A DNA stretch of 64,000 nt from a virus. The position numbers and the translations under genes are program-made. The stretch spans positions 1-64,000 of IMG/VR virus record IMGVR_UViG_3300017605_000154; one strand, written 5' to 3'. Below, in pieces: positions 57,353 through 64,000 of the stretch. Position 1 is the stretch's first letter. Each line of letters opens with the position of its first letter. The notes below the pieces were generated by a model. It was given only the letters and a program-made list of their open reading frames with translations, had not been told where the DNA came from and did no database searches.

Positions 57353-57637
57353 TTACGCGGTAGCGAGATCGTTCCGGACGAGATACACGTTCTCGTCCTT
57401 GCCGCGAACCTCGACGTTCTTTGCGGGCGAGTCCTCGTCGGCCGCAACAGCACGCTTGATCGCGGACTTCAGCGAAGCCTTGATCGAATTCGCCTTCACA
57501 CCCTCGAAACCAACCTTGGTTCCGCGAATGTTGGCCTCGATGAACGATGCGAGGAACGAATCGTACTCGCCATGACCACGGCCACCACGGGTACCCTCAA
57601 GCTCATCAGCCTCGACGGGAATCATCTCAAGCGACAT
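57353..57637 (-). CDS. Separately transcribed small protein, 94 residues
   Basis: AGGAGG stands before ATG 57637. The GTG at 57724 could give a longer form with a Ser/Thr/Ala-rich N-terminus and also has GGAG ahead of it. The body (GGRGHGEYDSFLASFIEANI; KANSIKASLKSAIKRAVAAD; VEVRGKDENVYLVRNDLATA) is helix-rich with a closing beta pair. It has its own promoter (57844-57872) and terminator, unlike its neighbours, so it is probably abundant. A nucleoid- or host-directed role is a guess. Confidence 0.7.
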   Translation of the reverse strand: MSLEMIPVEADELEGTRGGRGHGEYDSFLASFIEANIRGTKVGFEGVKANSIKASLKSAIKRAVAADEDSPAKNVEVRGKDENVYLVRNDLATA

Positions 57638-57704
57638 CTTCTTTCCTCCTGTTGTTGTAGTTGCAGCGGAAGCTGCGGTTGTATCTGTGTCTGCCTTGCT
57701 ACTG

Positions 57705-58142
57705 CTACTTCTTGGTCTTGCCACGATGCTCCACTCCTGTTCTTTCGACTAGCTGGAGCCTTCGATCAACGTCCGAAAATGCCTTCACTACATTCATACC
57801 TCCTACGCTGGTTTCCAGTACGGACAGTCGATTCATTAGGGACACTATAGGGGATTCTGCCTCCATTGTCAAGCCCATTAGCTCATCTTCTTGCGGCTTC
57901 CGCAGGAGGACGAGCGTGGAGGGCTTGGAGCGACCCCCTCGGTCAAGCAGCGCCGCGTAGCCTCCGTCGTACAATGCTCTTGTGATGACGGAGTAGTACG
58001 TCGATGAAGCAATTGACCGAACAAGTATCGAAAGTGAACCGATGTAAAGTTGGTTGCCTTCGACTTTAACGGATTCTTCCTCCATTCTTTCGTAGACAGA
58101 GATGATGTGTTGAGCAAGCCTTGGAGACATGTGGGTTTGCAT
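57705..58142 (-). CDS. Winged-helix-like protein, 145 residues
   Basis: ATG 58142 overlaps the upstream TGA (TGATG), after AGAGG. MSPRLAQHIISVYERMEEES leads into LYIGSLSILVRSIASSTYYS then VITRALYDGGYAALLDRGG, which reads like a winged helix. A C-terminal helix follows. A consensus promoter lies inside its coding sequence. A regulatory role is possible. Confidence 0.6.
   Translation of the reverse strand: MQTHMSPRLAQHIISVYERMEEESVKVEGNQLYIGSLSILVRSIASSTYYSVITRALYDGGYAALLDRGGRSKPSTLVLLRKPQEDELMGLTMEAESPIVSLMNRLSVLETSVGGMNVVKAFSDVDRRLQLVERTGVEHRGKTKK
57844..57872 (-). promoter_or_regulatory. Consensus promoter for the 94-residue gene
   Basis: On the minus strand TTGACA (57872-57867), 17 bases, TATAGT (57849-57844). 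This is as good as the late promoter at 1284. Transcription would start near 57837, inside the 145-residue gene, and end at the hairpin 57307-57327, giving a short transcript of about 530 bases. Confidence 0.75.
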
Positions 58143-58477
58143 CACGCCTCTTCTGTTTTCCACCCTGCAAGGAAACAAAAGCGGCACATCTTGAAGCCAT
58201 TGGCTTCTGCAACCATCGCAGTGTCGGTACCGCGAGGGTCGATGCAATCAGGGTTTTCGCATTCACCATAAGATTGCTTGGTTTCATAGAACCAATTATG
58301 GTAACTGCGCTCAAGCACCTTCGACTTGCGAGGTTTGGATTGAGGCGCTCGCATTACCTCGTCTAGCTCTTCTGGCGAAATCTCCTCCATTTCTTGACTT
58401 GCCTTCTTTACGACGTGAGTAACTTTCTCGAGCGTGTTTGCAATCTCCGCAAGTTCCTCTGAAGATAGCTCCTCCAT
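58142..58477 (-). CDS. Hypothetical protein with zinc site
   Basis: ATG 58477 follows AAGGAA. An acidic helical first half (ELSSEELAEIANTLEKVTHV) is followed by YHNWFYETKQSYGECENPDC and MCRFCFLAGWKTEEA, giving C-x4-C and C-x2-C for one zinc. Coupled to both neighbours. Confidence 0.6.
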   Translation of the reverse strand: MEELSSEELAEIANTLEKVTHVVKKASQEMEEISPEELDEVMRAPQSKPRKSKVLERSYHNWFYETKQSYGECENPDCIDPRGTDTAMVAEANGFKMCRFCFLAGWKTEEA

Positions 58478-58707
58478 TAGATTCCTTCCCCAAGCTTTTG
58501 AATATCGACCCAACCACAAGGTGTGTAAGTACCGTCGGTTGGGCTGTAGTGTACCTTGCCCTCTTGATAGCGAAGCTTGAAAGTTCTGCCTCTTAGCTCG
58601 ACCGACTTGCTTCTTGCCTTGACTGCATCGGCCAGAGCCATGACGTCAAGAGGATCAAAGCTTGACACCCCTAAGCGGGCCTCCCAAGGTTCGGGTTTCT
58701 TGGTCAT
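58477..58707 (-). CDS. Hypothetical protein, 76 residues
   Basis: AGGAGGAGC precedes ATG 58707. MTKKPEPWEARLGVSSFDPL opens it, and RGRTFKLRYQEGKVHYSPTD lies near the end. Strand-rich after a helix. Unknown. Confidence 0.6.
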   Translation of the reverse strand: MTKKPEPWEARLGVSSFDPLDVMALADAVKARSKSVELRGRTFKLRYQEGKVHYSPTDGTYTPCGWVDIQKLGEGI

Positions 58708-58714
58708 GCTCCTC

Positions 58715-59251
58715 CTAGTCGGTAGTGTAGCCGGTAGAAGCTTCGATCGGAGGGCCAACAATCTCAAGCACTGCGGCAGCGACTTCGTCCTCCGAGATTC
58801 CCAGCCAACTAGCAAGGGCTTCGGTAGGAATAGAGACACTTGAATAACTCACAGTGATTGTTCCCGAAGGAAGGCCCTTCTCAGTAAATCTAGCATCAAG
58901 CAGATCACTGAGAACTTTCTGCCTTGCCCGCCTCTTTCGAGTGTCGTAGGTTCGACGCTCTTCCTCAAGAAGAAGGGCAGCTTCCTCATCCTTGTAGAAA
59001 GCCCAGAAGTCCAGCAGTTCGCGGGAAGAGACTGTAGTCTCATGCCCTTCCTTGTAGTAGCTAAGGTTGTAACCTTTGCCCGGTTCGATTACCTTGATCT
59101 GGACCTCAGTCTTGCGGTTCTTGTCGTAGAGGGACTTAACCTTTCTGATGCGAGTAACTTCTACCTTGGCAGCGCCGATGGGAATGCTTCCCTTAGGACG
59201 CTTCGGAAACCAAGCGTAGAACTCGCCTACATAAAGCTCGTTGGCGTTCAT
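58715..59251 (-). CDS. Hypothetical protein, 178 residues
   Basis: AAGGAAGGAGC precedes the ATG. The N-terminal 75 residues form a beta barrel-like part (LYVGEFYAWFPKRPKGSIPI; YDKNRKTEVQIKVIEPGKGY). A long charged helix follows (EERRTYDTRKRRARQKVLSD). The C-terminus may be a small HTH (PTEALASWLGISEDEVAAAV). A DNA-associated function is plausible. Confidence 0.6.
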   Translation of the reverse strand: MNANELYVGEFYAWFPKRPKGSIPIGAAKVEVTRIRKVKSLYDKNRKTEVQIKVIEPGKGYNLSYYKEGHETTVSSRELLDFWAFYKDEEAALLLEEERRTYDTRKRRARQKVLSDLLDARFTEKGLPSGTITVSYSSVSIPTEALASWLGISEDEVAAAVLEIVGPPIEASTGYTTD

Positions 59252-59261
59252 AGCTCCTTCC

Positions 59262-60578
59262 TTAGATTCCTGCCAACTTGTCCAGCCTTGTAAGAATCAG
59301 CTCAAGCATGGATGCCTTCTTCTCTTCCTCCTGCGGGTATCCACGCGCGGAACCCTTGGTGTCGAAACTCTCTAGCATCTTGAGAAGCACGGTTGCATAC
59401 TGCCCACTGATCGAAACACTCGGAGCAATAGTCTGAAGCTCCTGATCGACTAGGTTCTTGACAGCTTCGATCTGCTTTGGAAGCTCCACTCGCGCAGCCT
59501 CAAGCTCGTTGAGGGCTTCGTCGTGATCCTTGCGAAGATCGATGACTGCAAGATTGGCAGCCTGCGCCTTGTGCGTTACAGCCTTCCAATCATCGGGGTC
59601 AGTACCATCGGCACCTGCAGTCTCCGCAATCTTGCGAAAGACCTCTTCGTACTCATCGACTAGCGCAACCGCAAGGTCGTACGTTGTCTGATCCGGCCCC
59701 TCCTGTGGAGAAGTTGAAGTATCAGGCGCCTTTTCCTTCTTCTCCTTCTTCGGCGCAGACTCAGGCTTCGACCGAATCTTTGTCTCATCGATTTCTCCCC
59801 ACTTCAAGCCATCGAGATGATCCATTGTTGCTTCGATCAACTCAATCGACCACAAGGAAGTGCTCTTACCCTTCTCCAACAGCGTGTAGAGAAGTTGGTA
59901 GCCTGCCTGGGGGGTCTTCCAAGCTCGAAGATTTCGCTTGGGTGCAACCTCCTCAATTGCGATACGCACGAACTCGCTTCGTGCGGTACCTGCCCTGCTA
60001 GGACTTGTGTACTTCTTGCCCTCGACGGTGGCGCGAGTCTTTGCTCGCTCGACAAGATTCTCTTCCTGCCTCTCAAGCAGAGTGCGAAGCCTTGCAATCG
60101 ATGCCTTAATTCTCGGTGCGTCTTCAGCAGCCATGTTGTGTATCGCCTCTCCTGTTGCTTCACTCGTAAATGGATGATGGTCAGAATTGGGGCCTACTTT
60201 CACCCGCGTCAGGAAACTACTGTCGTCCTCCAAATCATCGATAAGAGGTACTCGTTGTCCTGCCGCTGCAGCTTGCTCTTGCGCCTTCTTCAAGGCGTCA
60301 AGATCAATCGCCGGCTTCTTCTTGTGTCCCTTTCGATTTTTCTTCTGTTCCCTCCCGAATTCAATGTGATAGCCAGCTTTCCGTAGGATGCGTCGAATGT
60401 TGAAGTGCCAGTTAAGATCCCCACCTTGCTTGTTTGCATGTCCAGAGATACCAGTGAGGACTGTTCCCGACTTCGGATCGATGATGTCCCACATCGTGTG
60501 GCTATGCTTAGAAGGATTCTTCTGGACTACAAGCCCAACCTCCTCGATCTTATCTATGACTTCGTGAAGACTAGGCAC
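59262..60578 (-). CDS. Large hypothetical protein with HicA-like N-terminus
   Basis: This 438-residue protein has a GTG start. Residues 1-75 (KNPSKHSHTMWDIIDPKSGT; GDLNWHFNIRRILRKAGYHI) recall the small HicA-type double-stranded RNA-binding fold, which has a conserved His followed by a final R-K-A-G; this is a weak resemblance. A Lys-rich linker and long helical regions follow (APRIKASIARLRTLLERQEE; DHDEALNELEAARVELPKQI). The central KWGEIDETKIRSKPES and Lys/Glu-rich stretch is disordered. Function unknown. Confidence 0.6.
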   Translation of the reverse strand: MPSLHEVIDKIEEVGLVVQKNPSKHSHTMWDIIDPKSGTVLTGISGHANKQGGDLNWHFNIRRILRKAGYHIEFGREQKKNRKGHKKKPAIDLDALKKAQEQAAAAGQRVPLIDDLEDDSSFLTRVKVGPNSDHHPFTSEATGEAIHNMAAEDAPRIKASIARLRTLLERQEENLVERAKTRATVEGKKYTSPSRAGTARSEFVRIAIEEVAPKRNLRAWKTPQAGYQLLYTLLEKGKSTSLWSIELIEATMDHLDGLKWGEIDETKIRSKPESAPKKEKKEKAPDTSTSPQEGPDQTTYDLAVALVDEYEEVFRKIAETAGADGTDPDDWKAVTHKAQAANLAVIDLRKDHDEALNELEAARVELPKQIEAVKNLVDQELQTIAPSVSISGQYATVLLKMLESFDTKGSARGYPQEEEKKASMLELILTRLDKLAGI

Positions 60579-60756
60579 TTTTCTTACCCATCTCCTTCAC
60601 CTCGATCTTGTAGATGTAGCCGTCTACGTTGACCGCGAAGAAATTCTTGCCTTCGGGCACAGCCGATGAGACACCAGGAAAGGCACGTTCGAAAACGTGC
60701 GTGACGATCTGGTTCTCACGATCAGCCTTGCGTGTGGAAAGCTCTGCCTCGCTCAC
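60571..60756 (-). CDS. Hypothetical protein, 61 residues
   Basis: A helix (ELSTRKADRENQIVTHVFER) and a beta hairpin (KNFFAVNVDGYIYKIEVKEM). Overlaps neighbours by 8 and 4 bases. Unknown. Confidence 0.6.
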   Translation of the reverse strand: MSEAELSTRKADRENQIVTHVFERAFPGVSSAVPEGKNFFAVNVDGYIYKIEVKEMGKKSA

Positions 60757-61223
60757 GATGTCTCTCCCTTTCTGCTACTACTGATGAAGTTACAGTCGTA
60801 GCCATCGGTTCCTGCGTACTGCCAGATGCGCTTACAGGCTAGCGTAAGTTTATCACCTGGCTTCACTAGCGCGCAACGTGTGTCCTCGCATCCGAACTGT
60901 CGACCATCGGTGTACTCGACCACGAACTTCTGTTGGAAGCTATCACTGCTTCCGAGGAGTCGACTCTTGATAGAGCGAACCTCTCCAACCTTGGTCACGA
61001 ACTGATGGTACTCAGCCTTGTAGGGGTAGTAGCCGACGGCGACGAATACTAGAGCTATCGCAGCAATCACCCACAAGGCGTACGCAGGAACTTTCTCGAA
61101 GGTATCGAACTCACGATTTGCACGCCACCAGAAAAATCCTCCTATCACTAGCAGGGCTATGAACAGTAGAACTAGGGGTAGGAGAACGAGAACTTCCAGT
61201 GTCCAAGTCGTATTACCTTCCAT
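60753..61223 (-). CDS. Two-pass membrane protein with extracytoplasmic domain
   Basis: Of 156 residues, helices lie at about 9-33 (LEVLVLLPLVLLFIALLVIG) and 47-68 (ALWVIAAIALVFVAVGYYPY). The C-terminal 85 residues form a beta domain with four Cys (GCEDTRC; LACKRIW; YDCNF), likely outside and disulphide-bonded. Might alter the host envelope. Confidence 0.6.
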   Translation of the reverse strand: MEGNTTWTLEVLVLLPLVLLFIALLVIGGFFWWRANREFDTFEKVPAYALWVIAAIALVFVAVGYYPYKAEYHQFVTKVGEVRSIKSRLLGSSDSFQQKFVVEYTDGRQFGCEDTRCALVKPGDKLTLACKRIWQYAGTDGYDCNFISSSRKGETS

Positions 61224-61573
61224 CAGCAGCCTGCCCTACGCTCGGCTGCCATCTCTGCGTACATGTCATGCAAGTCTCGCGCTTCCTCTTCCGTCATCAA
61301 CTCGGAAAGATTGCGGCCTGCAAGATTAGGGCGACCGCAACCCCCACAGAGGCCGCGCTCTACCATGTTGCGCTCCATCGACATCATCACCGCTTCGCGA
61401 GATTCGTCATCGTCGTAAAAGCCCAACTCATCCAAGTCATCCTGTGTGTACACGAATGGCTCGATGTGTGAACGTGAAACCATTTCGGGCAAACGATGGT
61501 AGATATCCCAGAGCTTTGCGTTATACTCTGCGATGCCTTCGATCTGCCCACAGTGCTGACATACCTTGTCCAT
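61223..61573 (-). CDS. Zinc-binding hypothetical protein, 116 residues
   Basis: The start at ATG 61573 (TGATG with the upstream stop) is preceded by GGAGGG. KVCQHCGQIEG at the start and GLCGGCGRPN later give two CxxC pairs, and the end EMAAERRAGC adds a Cys. The body is acidic and helical. Confidence 0.65.
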   Translation of the reverse strand: MDKVCQHCGQIEGIAEYNAKLWDIYHRLPEMVSRSHIEPFVYTQDDLDELGFYDDDESREAVMMSMERNMVERGLCGGCGRPNLAGRNLSELMTEEEARDLHDMYAEMAAERRAGC

Positions 61574-61821
61574 CAGTTTCCCTCCCACTCTTCATCTTCT
61601 GCAGTAGCGTCGTAGGCTGCATTTTGCTTGAGGCAACCATCGCACTGATACGGTTCGACTTGATCGTCTTTCATCCTTGTAAACATTCCAGGGTAGACCT
61701 TCTCCTCATCGACCAGCTCGCCAGCGCGAGTTTTCTCTAGGTCTGCATCAAGGCACTCGCCGCAGACAATCATGCCGCTACCGTCGTACTCGTAGTAGTA
61801 CTCAGGATTGTGCTTTGCCAT
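61573..61821 (-). CDS. Zinc-ribbon-like protein, 82 residues
   Basis: MIVCGECLDADLEKT and YQCDGCLKQNAAY provide two CxxC knuckles around an acidic middle. The tail is acidic (DATAEDEEWEGN). GGAGAGG lies upstream. Partner of the next zinc protein by coupling only. Confidence 0.65.
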   Translation of the reverse strand: MAKHNPEYYYEYDGSGMIVCGECLDADLEKTRAGELVDEEKVYPGMFTRMKDDQVEPYQCDGCLKQNAAYDATAEDEEWEGN

Positions 61822-61829
61822 GTCCTCTC

Positions 61830-62174
61830 CTATCTATCGAGCTTTGCGTAGCTATCCTTACCGACAAGCTTCTCGGTTGCGAACAACTCGGAGTCTTCCG
61901 GGCCGATTGCCTTCCACTCCGCAAATTCCCACTCGACTAGCCACTCGTAGATGCTGCGTGCTAGCTCATGCGATGACATGCTATACTTCTCGCCGAACCA
62001 GATCGTGTGCTGTCGGTCGAGACTGACCAATCCATACTGGTCGACCTCGACATAGACAAACACCATCTCATCAGATTTACGACTTGTGTTGTGTGGCAAC
62101 TTCACGAGATAGGTTGTCCACACTTCACTAAAAACAGGCTCGTTCTCTGCATCCCAAAGATCGATGTCAGCCAT
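61830..62174 (-). CDS. Hypothetical protein, 114 residues
   Basis: GGGAGGAACTAG precedes ATG 62174, which overlaps the previous stop (TAATG). Beta-rich start (VFSEVWTTYLVKLPHNTSRK; MVFVYVEVDQYGLVSLDRQH), then a helix (MSSHELARSIYEWLVEWEFA). Unknown. Confidence 0.6.
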   Translation of the reverse strand: MADIDLWDAENEPVFSEVWTTYLVKLPHNTSRKSDEMVFVYVEVDQYGLVSLDRQHTIWFGEKYSMSSHELARSIYEWLVEWEFAEWKAIGPEDSELFATEKLVGKDSYAKLDR

Positions 62175-62440
62175 TACTCTAGTTCCTCCCAAAGTTCGCT
62201 GAGTGGGATTACATCTGGATCGGGAGAACACTGATCGAGAAATGCGTACTGATCGAAGTTGAGATTGTCAAGTTTAAACCGCTGGGCAAATTCAAGCGCA
62301 AGGTTCTCGATCGCTGTCCGCGCTCCCATCTTGTGAATCAAATCGGTATCGCTAATAGATCCTCCATCAGCCGGATAATGATTGCGTAGACGCTTCGCTA
62401 CGAAGTTGTAGTGCAACTGGTGAAACTTAGGCTCTGCCAT
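62174..62440 (-). CDS. Hypothetical protein, 88 residues
   Basis: ATG 62440 overlaps the upstream stop. MAEPKFHQLHYNFVAKRLRN and ARTAIENLALEFAQRFKLDN are helical, ending in acidic PLSELWEELE. This resembles, from memory, short actinophage early proteins of unknown role. Confidence 0.6.
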   Translation of the reverse strand: MAEPKFHQLHYNFVAKRLRNHYPADGGSISDTDLIHKMGARTAIENLALEFAQRFKLDNLNFDQYAFLDQCSPDPDVIPLSELWEELE

Positions 62441-62679
62441 TACTCGGCCCACATTAGATCCCAGCACTCAGGGTGAGTACCAGAGATGAGGATTTCTCTC
62501 TGCTCTGCAGAAAACGAAGGCCACACTTTCTGTACGTGCGCTCCTGCGCACCATTCGTTGAATGCGTCAAGCCCAACTTCAATCATTGCCAGCTTGTTAC
62601 ACCACTGGCAAATTCTGGCAATATGGACTCGATCGCCAACTACCGTAACTTGCGCTCCTGGCATTCCTGGCGTTACCAT
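62440..62679 (-). CDS. Small Cys-containing protein, 79 residues
   Basis: A strand (AQVTVVGDRVHIARICQWCN) brings one CxxC pair, with later Cys at NEWCAGAH and THPECWDLMW. The end, with QREILISGTHPECWD, recalls a conserved actinophage family. Zinc binding is likely. Confidence 0.6.
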   Translation of the reverse strand: MVTPGMPGAQVTVVGDRVHIARICQWCNKLAMIEVGLDAFNEWCAGAHVQKVWPSFSAEQREILISGTHPECWDLMWAE

Positions 62680-63284
62680 ACTTCGCTCCCGATGTTTGTC
62701 ACGCTTCCCCTTTCGTTCACTTCCCAGATGTCTGGGTAGTAGCCTGTCTTTCGCATATGCAGGCTAATTCCTGCGAGAACTCTATCGCGTGTAACTTCTC
62801 CTTCATGGTTCGGCCAGACTTCGATCTCTTTTCCGGCATCACCATCGAATGCATGCCACTTGCCGCGATCCCAACTCAGGAAGATGTCGTATTCACTCTG
62901 CCCCCACCCATCGATGTACAACTCCTGGAAAACCTTGGCTGCTTTCTCCTCCGTATCGTACTCATCGAAGTCGACAAACCCCGACTCGCTCTCGTTGAGG
63001 AGATAATTGTCGAAGCGAGTAATTCTTCCCCAACCATCCGGCCCCATCGATTCGTCTTCTGCGCCGCTATCCATGCTCCATTCGTAGAGAATGAGCGCCT
63101 TGCCCATGCTCTCTGCGTAGTGCTGCTCGAAAGACTCTGGATCGCTAGATGAGTACTGCTGGAACTTTCCGGGGTGGTTGTTCGCTACAGCACAAGGCAT
63201 GCAGCACGAAGACTCTCCGATTGTTGCAGCCTTGGTAGATACCGTCTTGTGCTTGCCTACGATGCACTCGTATACCAAGCTCAT
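62673..63284 (-). CDS. Hypothetical protein, 203 residues
   Basis: ATG 63284 (ATGA overlap) follows GGGAG. Cys occur early (YECIVGKH; SSCCMPCAVANNHPGKFQQY). The rest is acidic and aromatic (GWGRITRFDNYLLNESESGF; WGQSEYDIFLSWDRGKWHAF). No family is recognised. Confidence 0.6.
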   Translation of the reverse strand: MSLVYECIVGKHKTVSTKAATIGESSCCMPCAVANNHPGKFQQYSSSDPESFEQHYAESMGKALILYEWSMDSGAEDESMGPDGWGRITRFDNYLLNESESGFVDFDEYDTEEKAAKVFQELYIDGWGQSEYDIFLSWDRGKWHAFDGDAGKEIEVWPNHEGEVTRDRVLAGISLHMRKTGYYPDIWEVNERGSVTNIGSEVW

Positions 63285-63457
63285 AGCACTGGCTCCCTTA
63301 GTCTTGCGGCTGACTTGATTCGAATTTCTCTGTCGGTAGCAAGATTGCGTGCTGTCCATCCGCCGAAGGGATTCTCTCGGAGAATACGCACTGTTACAAT
63401 GCGACCGGAAACCTTAGCGGTGTACCTTCCACCGACAGTGATGTCTTTCTTCTTCAA
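63281..63457 (-). CDS. 58-residue basic protein with TTG start
   Basis: AGGAGG stands 7 bases before TTG 63457. The product MKKKDITVGGRYTAKVSGRI then VTVRILRENPFGGWTARNLA and TDREIRIKSAARLRE follows a very common phage small-protein pattern (V-G-x-x-Y-x-A-K-V-S-G ... G-W-x-A-x-N-x-x-T-x-R). Probably an SH3-like beta barrel. Confidence 0.7.
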   Translation of the reverse strand: MKKKDITVGGRYTAKVSGRIVTVRILRENPFGGWTARNLATDREIRIKSAARLREPVL

Positions 63458-63458
63458 C

Positions 63459-63704
63459 TTAGTTCCTCCTCACGAATTCACCGTTGACGACGGTACCGAT
63501 CAGCTTGCGACCATTCGACCTTCCGGAAGTCGATCCGCCACACAGGTAGATTTCGAAAGTGTCGTCGTCACCATCGGGATTAGCATGAATCTCTACGCCG
63601 TGATCCCAACCACGCAGCCACACAGTTAGATCGTTGGCGTACTTATCTGCCGTCGTGCTGTGTGACGAAGAACTAACCGTCGCTGCAAACCTACGCTTAC
63701 CCAT
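63459..63704 (-). CDS. Hypothetical protein, 81 residues
   Basis: A Ser-rich start (RRFAATVSSSSHSTTADKYA) is followed by beta strands (TVWLRGWDHGVEIHANPDGD; TFEIYLCGGSTSGRSNG). Ends ahead of the TTG-start gene. Unknown. Confidence 0.6.
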   Translation of the reverse strand: MGKRRFAATVSSSSHSTTADKYANDLTVWLRGWDHGVEIHANPDGDDDTFEIYLCGGSTSGRSNGRKLIGTVVNGEFVRRN

Positions 63705-63711
63705 TTTGCCC

Positions 63712-63924
63712 TCACTCCTCTACCGATTCGTAAAGAACGATCATCAAGCTGCCAACCGCTAGCACACAGAAGAATGCTCCCATGCTGCCTAAGATTGCGG
63801 TCCTCCAACTGTGTTCGATTGCGACCCAGAAGAACGTAGCCATGCTAATCAGGAACGATACCAAAACTACGCCTAAGGCCATCAGCACATACACCGACCG
63901 TGCCGAAACTCTCTGGATATTCAT
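63712..63924 (-). CDS. Two-pass membrane protein, 70 residues
   Basis: ATG 63924 follows AGGAGACG. Two hydrophobic helices: YVLMALGVVLVSFLISMATF and ILGSMGAFFCVLAVGSLMIV. Short acidic C-terminus (YESVEE). It overlaps the preceding gene by ATGA. Unknown. Confidence 0.65.
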   Translation of the reverse strand: MNIQRVSARSVYVLMALGVVLVSFLISMATFFWVAIEHSWRTAILGSMGAFFCVLAVGSLMIVLYESVEE

Positions 63925-64000
63925 GCGTCTCCTTTGTAGTCCCAATCTTGGACGACTCCGTACCAGTTACCATCTCCGTAATCATCGGTAACCGATCCAT
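63921..64000 (-). CDS. 3' end of a leftward gene (partial)
   Basis: The frame ends at TGA 63921-63923, overlapping the next ATG. The visible C-terminal residues are GSVTDDYGDGNWYGVVQDWD then YKGDA. Acidic and aromatic like its neighbours. The start lies beyond the window. Confidence 0.55.
   Translation of the reverse strand, partial: GSVTDDYGDGNWYGVVQDWDYKGDA

Noticed and set aside
1-64000. CRISPR array, insertion sequence, integrase/att site or diversity-generating retroelement
   Set aside because: No regularly spaced direct repeats, transposase, recombinase or reverse transcriptase motifs were seen. The regular protein repeats at 13719-15290 are coding.

Overview
The window is one segment of a tailed double-stranded DNA phage genome with siphovirus-like architecture: terminase, portal, protease, capsid, tail tube, a 1345-residue tape measure, Dit/Tal-like baseplate proteins, endolysin and holin, and no contractile sheath. 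I infer an actinobacterial host, though nothing in the window proves it. The basis is frequent GTG and TTG starts, a leaderless late promoter, an Rpf/transglycosylase-like secreted protein, and small-protein families that I know mainly from actinophages. No integrase, excisionase, CI-like repressor, CRISPR array, insertion sequence or convincing tRNA was seen.

Layout. (1) 1-1319: the start of a leftward gene, a leftward gene for a basic-tailed protein (171-578) enclosed by a near-perfect 26-bp inverted repeat, and a long non-coding stretch containing a nested stem-loop and direct repeats. It ends at a TTGACA-N17-TATAAG promoter whose predicted start coincides with the ATG of a 42-residue membrane protein. 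(2) 1320-15667 (+): an orphan cytosine-C5 methyltransferase, a small-terminase candidate, then about 12 kb of fibre or appendage genes. These include two large proteins with 20-residue D-x-x-T-V-Y-x-D-L-Q repeats, each followed by a paralogous small beta protein. A sigma-factor-like gene and an out-of-frame overlapping LuxR-type HTH gene lie inside this block. (3) 15660-35442 (+): terminase large subunit, DUF935-like portal, Mu-I-like protease with a nested scaffold start, decoration and capsid proteins, connectors, tail tube, frameshifted tail assembly chaperones, tape measure, baseplate/fibre genes and a lysis cassette with a secreted barrel-like protein. A strong hairpin at 35466-35514 separates the converging transcripts.

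(4) 35555-50003 (-): replication and nucleotide genes: RuvC-like resolvase, UDG-like/family A DNA polymerase fusion, MazG-like hydrolase, dNMP kinase, AEP primase-helicase, DUF669-like ssDNA-binding protein, Sak4-like ATPase and a Cas4/AddB-like nuclease. Many tiny overlapping zinc or membrane proteins lie among them. (5) 50246-56255 (-): zinc/HTH proteins, an SNF2-like helicase with an altered motif I, and two secreted proteins (one cysteine-rich with a Lys-Val tract, one Rpf/lysozyme-like). (6) 56256-57009: non-coding DNA with two related long hairpins, several shorter hairpins and repeated CGTAGCTCAAT motifs, followed by a GC-rich patch. (7) 57010-64000 (-): small early-type genes of mostly unknown function, including a separately promoted and terminated 94-residue gene.

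The rightward half probably forms the late morphogenesis and lysis programme and the leftward half the early takeover and replication programme. Genes overlap by 1-30 bases almost throughout, so translational coupling is likely. Several genes were found by reading the sequence directly, because they are short or use TTG starts (1320-1448, 18517-18687, 35353-35442, 41338-41463, 42840-42938, 43263-43436, 48098-48271, 48540-48716, 63281-63457). Functional names rest on motif reading by eye; no database search was run.
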